DNA of 64,000 nt, taken from Bacteroidota bacterium. Its GTDB lineage: Bacteria > Bacteroidota > Bacteroidia > Chitinophagales > LD1. Every line of letters starts with the position of its first letter. The stretch's first letter is position 1. Under the pieces are notes generated by a model. The model worked only from the letters and a program-made list of their open reading frames with translations, searched no databases and was not told the DNA's origin. The position numbers and the translations under genes are program-made. The stretch spans positions 62,001 through 126,000 of the forward strand of contig CANJLD010000010.1 in assembly GCA_947475165.1 (NCBI GenBank). Reading direction: 5' to 3'. Shown one piece after another: positions 17,292 to 26,446 of the stretch.

Positions 17292-18842
17292 ATGACCAAA
17301 AAATGGCTGGCGATTTTCTCTGCACCTGTTCTCGCCTTGCTGGTTTATTTATTTCTATCGCATCATAACTTTTCACAACAGGCAGCTTTAATGGCAGTTG
17401 TAGTAACGTGGGTAGCCGTGTGGTGGCTGACCGAAGCGTTACATTTGGGAGTAACTTCCCTCCTTCCGTTTGTTTTAATTCCGCTATTCGGCATTATGAA
17501 AACAGAGGAAGTTGCCATGCAGTACATGGACCAAATCATCTTTCTTTTCATGGGCGGTTTCTTTCTTGCCTACGCTATGGAGAAATGGGGACTGCATAAA
17601 CGCGCAGCATTCCGCATTATTATGCTCACCGGTAATACTCCTTCAAAAGTTTTGTTCGGCATTATGATTACCACTTACCTTATTTCGAATTGGGTGAGTA
17701 ATACTGCCACAGTTATGATGCTGATACCGGCAGTAATGGCAATTATTTCGCAGAAAGAAATTTACAGCAAAGAGAGCCGAAAGAATATTTCTACCGCTAT
17801 TCTCATTGGTCTTTCGTTCAGTGCAACAATTGGTGGAATGGGAACACTCGTTGGCACTCCTCCTAATATGATTTTTGCAGGCATGTATGCCAATCAGTTT
17901 CCAACCGGTCAACCGGTTACCTTTTTAAACTGGATGGCTTTCGGCATTCCTTTCTCGCTCACGCTTTTGTTTGTCTGTTATTTTATTTTGAAGAAGATGT
18001 TTATTCCAGTTCATCACAATATCAAATTTGATATGAGCTACATTCAACAGCAGCATACAAATTTAGGCAAGATTGGATACGAAGAAAAAATTGTGCTGAG
18101 CATTTTCATTACAACAGTTCTCCTCTGGTTCTTTCGCGAAAATCTCAACTTAGGTTTTGTAACCATTCCCGGTTGGACAAAACTCTTCGGCAATATGTCG
18201 GGCTACATTAAAGACAGCACTGTGGTCATTTTCACTTCGTTCTTTTTGTTTCTAATTCCAAGCCGTGCCATGATTCAGAACCGTGGCACGGCTATGCAAG
18301 CCAACGAAGCAGACCCTGATAACCTAAACGTAGAAAGCAATACAAGCGAAAACCTTTTAGAGTGGAAGGATGTTGCCAGACTTCCACTCAACATTATTTT
18401 GCTTTTCGGCTGCGGCTTTGCTATGGCAAAAGGTTTTGAAGCATCCGGTTTAAGTTCTGCTATTGCCGTGCGGTTGAATGTTCTTCACGGAATGCCAATA
18501 GTCCTTATTTTATTAGGAGTAGCTGTATTGGTTACCGTTTTAAGCGAGTTTGCATCGAACACTGCGAGTATTCAATTGGTGCTTCCAATAATTATTCCTT
18601 TAGCCGCAAGCCTTGGCGTTAATCCTCTTCTTTTAATGCTCACCGCTACATTTAGTGCATCGCTTGGGTATATGTTACCGGTGGCAACTGCTGCCAACAC
18701 AATAGTTTATGGTACCGGTGATATCGATGCCAAAGAAATGATGCGCGCAGGAATTATTTTAGATATTGCCGGTATAATTTTACTCATGTTGTTTATGCTT
18801 ACCCTCGGTAATTGGGTTTACGGCTTTAAAATTTTCGGATGA
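17292..18842 (+). CDS. SLC13/DASS-family anion:Na+ symporter
   Basis: A 516-residue membrane protein with about 11-12 helices. It carries both DASS signature turns: SNTATVMMLIP (about 136-146) and SNTASIQLVLP (about 425-435), plus the family helix WWLTEALHLGVTSLLP near residues 39-54. These proteins import dicarboxylates, citrate, sulfate or similar anions with sodium. The substrate cannot be read from the sequence. A cytoplasmic loop of about 40 residues (about 325-365) contains a low-complexity Asn/Glu stretch. Its stop overlaps the start of the GH16-like lipoprotein by 4 bp (ATGA). Confidence 0.92.
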   Translation: MTKKWLAIFSAPVLALLVYLFLSHHNFSQQAALMAVVVTWVAVWWLTEALHLGVTSLLPFVLIPLFGIMKTEEVAMQYMDQIIFLFMGGFFLAYAMEKWGLHKRAAFRIIMLTGNTPSKVLFGIMITTYLISNWVSNTATVMMLIPAVMAIISQKEIYSKESRKNISTAILIGLSFSATIGGMGTLVGTPPNMIFAGMYANQFPTGQPVTFLNWMAFGIPFSLTLLFVCYFILKKMFIPVHHNIKFDMSYIQQQHTNLGKIGYEEKIVLSIFITTVLLWFFRENLNLGFVTIPGWTKLFGNMSGYIKDSTVVIFTSFFLFLIPSRAMIQNRGTAMQANEADPDNLNVESNTSENLLEWKDVARLPLNIILLFGCGFAMAKGFEASGLSSAIAVRLNVLHGMPIVLILLGVAVLVTVLSEFASNTASIQLVLPIIIPLAASLGVNPLLLMLTATFSASLGYMLPVATAANTIVYGTGDIDAKEMMRAGIILDIAGIILLMLFMLTLGNWVYGFKIFG

Positions 18843-20605
18843 GTTCACAGTTCACAGTTTGCGGTTCGCGGTTTGCTGCTTGCAGTTTGCAGTTTACCCT
18901 TTGCCTATTGTTTCTCTCTTCCTGCATAAAGCAAAAGCCAACAGTTATTGACCCCGGCAAACCAAAACGCCCCAATCAGGAATACTTCGACAAGAAATAT
19001 TTACTGCATAAAATGGCTGATGATTTTTATAAGGACGATACATTAAATCAAAGCTTTGACGGAGCGTACAATAATGTGTTTGTGGAATTTAAACCGCTTG
19101 GCTACGATTCTAAATTCAATTTTCAATATACACACATTTACAGCGACAAATGCGTTTACCACACAAGCGACAGCATTTGGAAATTTGCTGAAGTTTGTTT
19201 TCCGAACACCTGCCTTACAAAAGCTAAAGCGTATGCCAGCGCAATTATTCGCAACACTTCAAAACAGAAGAAAACATTTTACGTACGCTTGTTCTATCAG
19301 AATACTACGTATTGGTTTCCTACCGATAGCAGCATTGACTTAACCGGTGAAGATTATCTGGATAATTATTACGGGGCATCTTCAATTGTTTTGGTTGAAG
19401 TGAATGCCGAAGATTCTGCTGCGGTTAAAATTCCATACACTATCGGTATGAATCCGAAGAATGAATTTGATGTTGATTATTCAAAAGACCCTGCGCGTTC
19501 AGGCAACTACGAATTTATCTTGCTGGCTAAAGACGAAAAAGATGATTTGCTGCTGAACGAAAACCTTGATTTGAAAAAGACAAACCCGTTTGCCGAAGTA
19601 AAGCGCGATGAATTAAAAAATGCAGGAAACAAATATTTCAATTACACTTCATACGTTGGCTCACACCATTTCAAATTCATCTTTCTCGATGAATTCTTTG
19701 ACGATGTAAACGATATAACTCCGAATCATATTTACATTCCCAAAGACGGCAAAGAGAAACCACTCTGCGATACCTGCACCGGTTGGTACAGAGCGATTAT
19801 TAATGAAAATTGGAACGTAAAAGAATTCTTTGAAGGCTATATTCATAAAGCAGGTTTCGTAAAAGCCGACTATGGAATTAAAAAAGAAAATTGCAAAATT
19901 GATACAAACGGAGTAACGCTTACTATTCCAAAATCGCGCAGAGGCGATTACAAAAAAACATGGGGCGAGTTTCTTTTCGGGCAATCTATTAAATACGGAC
20001 ACCTCACTGTTCGCGCAAAGTTCTCGCACATGATGACCAAATACGGTGGCGCAAATGGCATTGTCCATAATCTTTGGCTTAATCAGCGCGACCATGATGA
20101 TGTTGATACTACAAACCCTTACCACACACTCCGCAATGGCAGTGGCAAGCAGCCCTACGAAATTGATTTTGAAATATGGAGTTCCACTCCTCTTGACGAA
20201 TCAACTTTTTGGAACAACAAATGCTTTATCAATTATTCTATTGTTGATTATATGCGCGATGCAAATGTTCAGTTAAAACCCGGTGAACAAAAGAAAGCGG
20301 GCAACTACGAAATTGAACGCTACAACCAGCGGCAGGCAAGTGTTATAGGGAAAGAATTTGAACGCGATTACTTCAATTATTTTCACACTTACGAATTGTA
20401 TTGGTATCCCGATAAAGTTCGATTCTTAGTTGATGGCTACGAACAAGCTGTGATTACAAAAGATATGGCAAAGATTCCCGACAAGTATATGTTCTTGTGG
20501 ATTGGCTCACCGATGTATCAGGATGGCACTTATTTCCTGCAATCGGATATTCCGTTTCTAAAACACGATAAGCAAACGATAGTTGATTATATCCGTATTG
20601 ATTAA
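18839..20605 (+). CDS. Lipoprotein with GH16-like (concanavalin-type) domain
   Basis: A 588-residue protein. The signal peptide ends in a lipobox (FLSSC, Cys about 31), and its codons are a heptamer repeat. Residues about 60-330 form a domain I do not recognise. The C-terminal 270 residues resemble glycoside hydrolase family 16: YGHLTVRAKF, the catalytic pattern Glu441-x-Asp443-x-Glu445 (EIDFE), FHTYELYWYPDKVRFLVDG and QTIVDYIRID. GH16 enzymes cut beta-1,3/1,4-glucans, agars and related polymers; the substrate here is unknown. The 4-bp overlap with the SLC13 transporter implies co-translation, which is unusual because SLC13 does not import sugars. Confidence 0.82.
   Translation: MSSQFTVCGSRFAACSLQFTLCLLFLSSCIKQKPTVIDPGKPKRPNQEYFDKKYLLHKMADDFYKDDTLNQSFDGAYNNVFVEFKPLGYDSKFNFQYTHIYSDKCVYHTSDSIWKFAEVCFPNTCLTKAKAYASAIIRNTSKQKKTFYVRLFYQNTTYWFPTDSSIDLTGEDYLDNYYGASSIVLVEVNAEDSAAVKIPYTIGMNPKNEFDVDYSKDPARSGNYEFILLAKDEKDDLLLNENLDLKKTNPFAEVKRDELKNAGNKYFNYTSYVGSHHFKFIFLDEFFDDVNDITPNHIYIPKDGKEKPLCDTCTGWYRAIINENWNVKEFFEGYIHKAGFVKADYGIKKENCKIDTNGVTLTIPKSRRGDYKKTWGEFLFGQSIKYGHLTVRAKFSHMMTKYGGANGIVHNLWLNQRDHDDVDTTNPYHTLRNGSGKQPYEIDFEIWSSTPLDESTFWNNKCFINYSIVDYMRDANVQLKPGEQKKAGNYEIERYNQRQASVIGKEFERDYFNYFHTYELYWYPDKVRFLVDGYEQAVITKDMAKIPDKYMFLWIGSPMYQDGTYFLQSDIPFLKHDKQTIVDYIRID
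18843..18898. repeat. Heptamer tandem repeat forming a lipoprotein signal peptide
   Basis: Eight 7-bp units: gttcaca twice, gtttgcg, gttcgcg, gtttgct, gcttgca, gtttgca, gtttacc. Three units make 21 bp, so the translated signal peptide itself repeats every seven residues (SQFTVCG then SRFAACS). Confidence 0.88.
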
Positions 20606-20613
20606 CGACTATT

Positions 20614-22740
20614 TCAATCAAACTTCACCACCTTAAATTCAGTTCTTCGGTTTACTGAATGTTCTGAATCTGTGCAAGGCACATAGTCCACACATTTGTT
20701 ACGAATTTTTTCTTCGCCATAACCAATGGCTATCAGGTGCGTTTTATCAACTCCATGCGTAAACAGATAATCAACACAGGCACTGGCACGCTCGGCTGAA
20801 AGCACCATGTTGTAAGTGCCATCGCCTCGTGAATCGGTATGCGCACTTAACTCTACCTGAATATCAGGGAAGGCCTTCATCGCCTTAACTACTTTATCTA
20901 AATCTGCAGCTGCGGCTGGTCTGATTTTATTGCTGCCATATTCAAAATAAACATTAGGCAGGTCGAAGATGATACTGCTGTTGTAAAATGTAAGCTGAAC
21001 TTTTTCGCTTATCGGAGTAGAGGGAGTAAAGCCCATGGTAGAGATAGTTTTAATAAACTTATCGTAAACCCCATCCTGTCCGTTCAGTTTCTTTACCACC
21101 TTTAAATCATACTCCTGCTCGGGATATAAATCAAACTTTACCATTCCGTTGACATCGCTTTTTTGTTCTATTACCTCACCGGTGTTTTTATTGATAAGAA
21201 AAGCAGTAGCTCCTTCCAACTGTCCTCCGTCTTTTTGCGATACATCTACTATCAAATCAATACCGCCACGGGGTTCAAGCGCAATAACTTTACGGTCGTT
21301 GCCGGTTGGGTTTGCTGTAATGGTGCCGCTGTATTTAGTAAAGCCGTCTTTAGTGGCTTCCAGTTTATACGAAGTACCGGGTATAAGATTAAAAACAAAT
21401 TCACCTTTAGCATTAGTGCGAACGCGTTTCATACCTCCGGTTTTAGAAATAAGCGACACTATTACGCTGTCTGTTGCCGTTCTTGTTTTTGCGTTCACCA
21501 CCATTCCTTTAACCGGTTCCGCAATTCGCTTAAACTTATAAATATCATCGCCCCCAACTCCTCCGGTGCGGTTACTTACTAAAAAGCCATTCCTGCTGGT
21601 TTCATCGGTTACATAGCCAAAATCATCGGCTGCAGAATTAGCCGTAGCTCCAAGATTTTGCACATTTCCCCAACCGGTACCGGTTGATGTGACAGAGTAA
21701 ATATCCAGTCCGCCAAGCCCAACGCGACTGTCGGAAGAAAAATAAAGTGTGCCATCATCGGCAATAAATGGAAACATTTCGCTGCCCGGTGTATTCACTT
21801 CGCTGCCCGCATTAACCGGTGCGCTCCATCCGGTTTCGCTTTTAATGCTTACATAAATATCTGTCTCGCCCAGCGAGCCCGGTCTATCGCTACTGAAATA
21901 AAGCTTGCTTCCGTCTTTTGACAGCGAAGGGTGCGTTACATTAAAACTATCGTTGTTAAGTGGCAGCGGCTTAATGTTTACCCACTTGTTTTTCTTCGCA
22001 TCAAAATCGGCATGGTATAAACCAAGCTTGCGCACACCATCCGGTCCCTTCCTTTTATAATTGGTGCGGGTAAATATCATTTCCTTTCCATCGCGGCTAA
22101 AAGTGGCGGGGCCATCATTCAAACGCTTGTTTATTTTCCCTTTTATTTTTTCCGGTGTTACTGTTTCACCGGCAGCGGCACTTTGCTGCTGATACAAATC
22201 GAAATAGCCGGAAGTATTGCCTCTGTCTGACGCAAAAACAAGTCTGCCATTATTGTAAGAAGGACCAATTTCTGAACCGGCAGAATTATCGGGCAAAATG
22301 TTTAGCTCATAAATTTTTGAATCTTTTGCCAATGGCAAAACATCTTCTTCAAAATTTTTAAACTCGGTAGCGCGTTGGTCAGTAGGGGCTGCTGCTGCAA
22401 AACTTTGGTAGGCAGCATCGGCTTCGGTATACTTTCCGTTTATGCGCAGCAACTGCGCATAGTAAAATTTGCAAACAGGTTTTGCCTGCGGGTTTGCAAT
22501 AAGCACTTTATATATGGCTTCAGCACTCGTAAAATCTTGCAGCATGGTAAATGCGTTTGCCAGTTTTTCCAGGGCGGCTATATCATTGGCATCTTTATCT
22601 ACCGCTTTTTTATACATGGCAGCGGCTTTTTCAAACCGGGAACTACGCATTAGTTTATCGCCCTTTTGCACATAACCGGTTTGTGCAACAGCCGATAAAA
22701 CAGCAAGAACAAATAAAAGCAGTAAGCAAAAACGGTTCAT
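20614..22740 (-). CDS. PorE-like OmpA-family protein (TPR, PD40 propeller, CRD, OmpA)
   Basis: A 708-residue protein if started at the ATG at 22738-22740, which gives a proper signal peptide (MNRFCLLLL ... AVAQ). An upstream ATG at 22803 is in frame but adds a poor leader. Domains in order: two or three TPR units (about 22-130); WD40-like PD40 repeats with FASDRG, FSSDRPG and FSSDSR signatures (about 155-385); a carboxypeptidase-regulatory-like beta domain (about 395-480); another beta segment; and an OmpA peptidoglycan-binding domain (about 580-708, HTDSRGDGTYN). This is the layout of PorE, which tethers T9SS to peptidoglycan, but Bacteroidota have several such paralogues, so the exact role is inferred. 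Confidence 0.85.
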   Translation of the reverse strand: MNRFCLLLLFVLAVLSAVAQTGYVQKGDKLMRSSRFEKAAAMYKKAVDKDANDIAALEKLANAFTMLQDFTSAEAIYKVLIANPQAKPVCKFYYAQLLRINGKYTEADAAYQSFAAAAPTDQRATEFKNFEEDVLPLAKDSKIYELNILPDNSAGSEIGPSYNNGRLVFASDRGNTSGYFDLYQQQSAAAGETVTPEKIKGKINKRLNDGPATFSRDGKEMIFTRTNYKRKGPDGVRKLGLYHADFDAKKNKWVNIKPLPLNNDSFNVTHPSLSKDGSKLYFSSDRPGSLGETDIYVSIKSETGWSAPVNAGSEVNTPGSEMFPFIADDGTLYFSSDSRVGLGGLDIYSVTSTGTGWGNVQNLGATANSAADDFGYVTDETSRNGFLVSNRTGGVGGDDIYKFKRIAEPVKGMVVNAKTRTATDSVIVSLISKTGGMKRVRTNAKGEFVFNLIPGTSYKLEATKDGFTKYSGTITANPTGNDRKVIALEPRGGIDLIVDVSQKDGGQLEGATAFLINKNTGEVIEQKSDVNGMVKFDLYPEQEYDLKVVKKLNGQDGVYDKFIKTISTMGFTPSTPISEKVQLTFYNSSIIFDLPNVYFEYGSNKIRPAAAADLDKVVKAMKAFPDIQVELSAHTDSRGDGTYNMVLSAERASACVDYLFTHGVDKTHLIAIGYGEEKIRNKCVDYVPCTDSEHSVNRRTEFKVVKFD

Positions 22741-22823
22741 ACAAAACATTTGATGATGAAAATAAATATTCTGCCAAATGTAAATTGAAACCGCTAAGAA
22801 CAAAACAGCAACTTAGTTTGCCT

Positions 22824-23549
22824 TTATGCCCTCATGCCGCTCAACAACCTGCGAATGGAGATGAGGTGTAGCAACAAAGCAAATGGCACTACAAAAGCAG
22901 GAAGCCATATAAAAGGAAAACTGAACACCACAGTATTGGCAGGTTCGTTCATAAAATAACGAAACGGATAGGGCGTAGAGAGAATAGCAACTGCTACAAT
23001 GTTTATCAGGAGCAGCAGCCCTGCAAAATTCCAAACCAACGCTACTTTAGGCGACCATGTTTTCTTTACAAAACAGTAGTAAGCAATAAACGGAGCGGTA
23101 ATGCCTACGAGTATATCGAAGTTGCGTCCTTCAAAAGTCATTTGCACCGGTATTACATTGTAGCGGTAAAGTAGCCACAGAATGAACTCCATTAATATGC
23201 GGAAGCTTTGCAGGTAAACCAGCCAGAAATTGTTGTAATGCTCGTTAAGGTCGTGAAACTGTTTGGAATAAAAGAGAACTAAGAAAAACACAAGTGGCGG
23301 AATAACCACCAATAACAAACGCGGTGGCATAGCGGTAAAATCATGAAGCAAGCCCGATGATGCAATAAGCAGGGTAAAGGTGAGCCACACTAAAACAACT
23401 ACAATGGCAGATACAAAATTATTCCTTTGCTCCTCCGCAGAAAGGCTCGCTCTTTGGCTGCTTACATAAACCGCTATTAAAATTAAGAAGGCAATGGCGA
23501 ATACCAGCGAAATGAAAAGCGCGGAGATGTGTAAAGGTATTGACTGCAT
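22824..23549 (-). CDS. Multi-pass membrane protein of unknown function
   Basis: A 241-residue protein with about seven hydrophobic helices, short polar loops and a basic C-terminus (SIRRLLSGMRA). I do not recognise the family. A soluble loop near residues 29-43 (SSQRASLSAEEQRN) and a central FHDLNEHYNNFW segment are the only polar parts. It lies 48 bp downstream of the DUF6498-like membrane protein on the same strand. Confidence 0.7.
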   Translation of the reverse strand: MQSIPLHISALFISLVFAIAFLILIAVYVSSQRASLSAEEQRNNFVSAIVVVLVWLTFTLLIASSGLLHDFTAMPPRLLLVVIPPLVFFLVLFYSKQFHDLNEHYNNFWLVYLQSFRILMEFILWLLYRYNVIPVQMTFEGRNFDILVGITAPFIAYYCFVKKTWSPKVALVWNFAGLLLLINIVAVAILSTPYPFRYFMNEPANTVVFSFPFIWLPAFVVPFALLLHLISIRRLLSGMRA

Positions 23550-23596
23550 TTATTTCAAAATCTTACGTTCAAAAGTAGGAGCAAAAAACTCATCCA

Positions 23597-24289
23597 TCAA
23601 GCGGAGTTGTCCACTTGATTTTTTGCAATGTTGTGTATTTGCGAAATGTCAAAGTCTTTCAAAAGCAGGTCTAAATAAATTTTGATAACAACAAAAATAA
23701 CCAGCACCGGATAGCCGTTGCCGGTTACACTAAAAATAAAACCACCTACTATAACCACCAACTGTTGCACAAAAATACGCGGATAGGGTTCAAACATTTG
23801 TTCTGCCATAGTTCGCTTAGTGTATTTGCCGTTAAGAATAAAATCATTTACAAAACCCAATGCATTGTTTACTACAAAAGCTACTAATGCAATGTTGTAA
23901 GAGTCTTTCTGCATAAGAGATAAAATAACCTGCATTACTACAGCAGGTCCGAATGAAGAACCTGCACCCACACTGCCTGAAAAGAAAATGGCAAGCTGTA
24001 TGAACACAAAAAAGAAATAGTGAACAACAAAAAATGGAATCATTGCCAGACCGGTTACACCGGTTTCATCGGGCTTGGGCGGCAAACCGTAGTAATACAC
24101 CGCAACCATTCTGAACACATTGAACCCGCCCACCACAATAGTTTCCAGCGCATAGCAAATGAATACACTTTCGGGTTTCCAGTTTAAAAACAAAACACCC
24201 AGGAAAGGGAAAAGGTTCCAGAGAATAACCGGAATAGAGTTCTTGTCAAGTTTTGGTTTGTAAGAAATAAGAAGCTTAGGTTGCTCCAT
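23597..24289 (-). CDS. DUF6498-like membrane protein
   Basis: A 230-residue protein with about five or six helices. It starts with a short polar segment, then IPVILWNLFPFLGVLFLNW and the motif FICYALETIVVGGFNV, which fits DUF6498. Several Gly/Phe-rich helices follow, with a long loop before IFVQQLVVIVGGFIF. Its function is unknown. It begins 3 bp after the HMG-CoA lyase stop, so it is almost certainly co-transcribed with that gene. Confidence 0.72.
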   Translation of the reverse strand: MEQPKLLISYKPKLDKNSIPVILWNLFPFLGVLFLNWKPESVFICYALETIVVGGFNVFRMVAVYYYGLPPKPDETGVTGLAMIPFFVVHYFFFVFIQLAIFFSGSVGAGSSFGPAVVMQVILSLMQKDSYNIALVAFVVNNALGFVNDFILNGKYTKRTMAEQMFEPYPRIFVQQLVVIVGGFIFSVTGNGYPVLVIFVVIKIYLDLLLKDFDISQIHNIAKNQVDNSA

Positions 24290-24292
24290 ACT

Positions 24293-25162
24293 TTAGTGTT
24301 GTGCAGGAAACACCGAATTAGCTTCCCTGAATGCTTCATCAAATGCAGTAAGGCTGAAATTTTCTCCCAATTGTTCAACAGAAAAATAGTTGAGCAGGTT
24401 TTCGGTAGGCATATTGCCAATCAAATCATCTTTTGCCATAGGGCAACCGCCATAGCCTTTAATTACCGAATCGAACCTGCGGCAACCGTTATCGTAAGCG
24501 GTTTCAATTTTTTCTTTCCAGTTATAAGGGGCGGTGTGCAGGTGCACTCCTATTTCAAATTTAGGGAAGACGGGAATAAGCGTTGAAAACAGATACTGAA
24601 TAATTTTCGGCTCTGCCACACCAACAGTATCGCTGAGCATAAACGTTTTTACATCAAGCACCGAAAGCTTTTCCACCCACTGCTCCACTATCTGCGGACT
24701 GTAGTCATCGCCATAGGTATTGCCGAATGCCATGCTGATGTAGATAATCAGTTCTTTGTTGTGGTGGTCGGTGAGTTGTTTAATTCTTTTTACGCGCTCT
24801 ACCGATTCGGCAATGGTTGAATTGGCATTGCGCTTTTGAAAAGTTTCAGAAACCGAGAACGGAAAACCAAGCGAATCTATCTGCGGAAACGCACAGGCAT
24901 CTTTAGCCCCGCGCTCGTTGGCAATTATGGCAATCAGTTTCGATTTGGTACTGCTTAAATCAAGCCCGTCAAGCACCCGCGCGGTGTCTGCCATTTGCGG
25001 AATAATTTCAGGCGAAACAAAACTGCCGAAATCAAGCGCATAGTAACCTACCTTAAGCAGTTTGTTGATGTAAGAGATTTTCTTTTCGGTATGTATAAAC
25101 TGCCGGATGCCCTGCATAGCATCGCGCGGACATTCAATAAGCTTTACCGGTTCTTTACGCAC
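24293..25162 (-). CDS. Hydroxymethylglutaryl-CoA lyase family protein
   Basis: A 289-residue TIM-barrel enzyme of the DRE/HMGL group. Visible are the N-terminal metal/catalytic motif ECPRD (Arg13, Asp14, equivalent to GPRDG), the metal-binding His207-x-His209 (GVHLH) and the lid-cysteine motif GYGGCPMA with Cys240. The reaction is cleavage of HMG-CoA to acetoacetate and acetyl-CoA in leucine breakdown. The CPRDA variant of the first motif departs from the usual GPRDG, so a related aldol substrate is possible. It is the first gene of a minus-strand run with the two membrane proteins. Confidence 0.88.
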   Translation of the reverse strand: MRKEPVKLIECPRDAMQGIRQFIHTEKKISYINKLLKVGYYALDFGSFVSPEIIPQMADTARVLDGLDLSSTKSKLIAIIANERGAKDACAFPQIDSLGFPFSVSETFQKRNANSTIAESVERVKRIKQLTDHHNKELIIYISMAFGNTYGDDYSPQIVEQWVEKLSVLDVKTFMLSDTVGVAEPKIIQYLFSTLIPVFPKFEIGVHLHTAPYNWKEKIETAYDNGCRRFDSVIKGYGGCPMAKDDLIGNMPTENLLNYFSVEQLGENFSLTAFDEAFREANSVFPAQH

Positions 25163-25318
25163 GGTTCAAACCTAAGAAAAATTGCCAATTGGCAAGTTGC
25201 CACAAAGCCCGCTTTGTAATACAAGTCGCGCTTTGAAATTTATTTCCAGTTCTTGCAATTTTTCTTGCCTTTCGTTCGTCCATCTCCGAAACCTTTTAAA
25301 CCCACACCTGTAAAAGAT

Positions 25319-26263
25319 ATGATGAAGCTTGGTATACGCATTAAATGGCAACTATTAAGAACCCGTCTTTATCTTGAGCGTTTACACCCGCGTATGTTCT
25401 TCCTACCGGTTGTTGTATTTCTGCTCTCCACACTTTCGCTTACGCTGTATTACACGCTTTTTCAATACACCGCCTTCTGGCAACACTGGAGCGAAGCCAA
25501 CGGCAACGCTTTCCACTTTTGCGAAATGAACCACATGGATGAACTGGTTCGTCAACCGGCAAACACCTGGAGCAACCTCGGTTTCTTTTTAGTCGGACTG
25601 TTTACCCTTACGCTTGGCATACACGATTTAAAATATTCGGAGCGAAAGAAATCCGATAACTTTCTTGTTCGTTACCCGGTGTTCTCTATCATGTTCGGGG
25701 TTTCTTCCATCTATCTTTTTATCGGCAGCTTCTTTTTTCATGCTTCGCTTACCGAGTTTTTTCAGAAGCTGGACCAAACCGGCATGTGTTCGGTAGTAGT
25801 AATGGTGCTGGTTTTTAATTTCTACAAAATATTTCCGCTCATCCGCATTAAAGGCAAATACAAAAGCTCACACGCTATCATGATTGCCTTCGGCATGGGC
25901 TTGAACTACCTAATCTATTCTTCGCTATATAAAATCAATATCAATATCCTTTTCCCATCGCTGGTGTTGTTTGTGTTTTTAACCAGTTGCTATTACCTGC
26001 TTTTTATAAGTAAGGAACATTACTTTACAAATTACCTGTGGGCAGGCGTTTCTATTCTTGTTCTGTCCAGCACTATCTGGATTCTCGACCGCACCAGCGT
26101 GGTATGCAACCCTACAAGCATTTTTCAGGGACATGCCTTGTGGCATATTTTTAATGCGGCAAGCATCCTGTTTATTTATCTCTACTACCGCTCAGGTGTT
26201 GCCCCTCTCCAAAAAGTGATTGTGGCTAAAGAAGAAAGAAGGGCACTCCGCAGAGGAGAATGA
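25319..26263 (+). CDS. Ceramidase-type CREST membrane hydrolase
   Basis: The best start is the ATG at 25319 (314 residues); the frame is open back to a TTG at 25253. The protein has about seven membrane helices. All CREST-superfamily metal-site elements are present: Ser-x3-His in GSFFFHAS, the Asp in FQKLDQTGM, and His-x3-His in GHALWH. The alkaline-ceramidase region FHFCEMN ... PANTWSNLGFF precedes the second helix. Alkaline ceramidases cut the amide bond of ceramides. A sphingolipid-making Bacteroidota host makes this role plausible. It is followed by the 42-bp repeat array. Confidence 0.8.
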   Translation: MMKLGIRIKWQLLRTRLYLERLHPRMFFLPVVVFLLSTLSLTLYYTLFQYTAFWQHWSEANGNAFHFCEMNHMDELVRQPANTWSNLGFFLVGLFTLTLGIHDLKYSERKKSDNFLVRYPVFSIMFGVSSIYLFIGSFFFHASLTEFFQKLDQTGMCSVVVMVLVFNFYKIFPLIRIKGKYKSSHAIMIAFGMGLNYLIYSSLYKININILFPSLVLFVFLTSCYYLLFISKEHYFTNYLWAGVSILVLSSTIWILDRTSVVCNPTSIFQGHALWHIFNAASILFIYLYYRSGVAPLQKVIVAKEERRALRRGE

Positions 26264-26446
26264 ATAGTTGTGTAAAGCAGCCCAACCCTTTAAGGTAACT
26301 GAATATTAGTTTGTACCTTTTTTGACCCTATACAAGACCTTTTATAGTTTCTACATCTTCACACACCTGCAATCCTCTAAGTATTCCTTTTGGCTGAACT
26401 GGATTAGAAGAAGGCGAACGGGAAACTGTAACATATCTAATCAAGC

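Noticed and set aside
22741-22803. Upstream start of the PorE-like gene
   Set aside because: The extra 21 residues would precede and spoil a clear signal peptide.
25253-25318. TTG start of the ceramidase gene
   Set aside because: It is possible, but an ATG pair at 25319 lies at the expected distance before the first helix.
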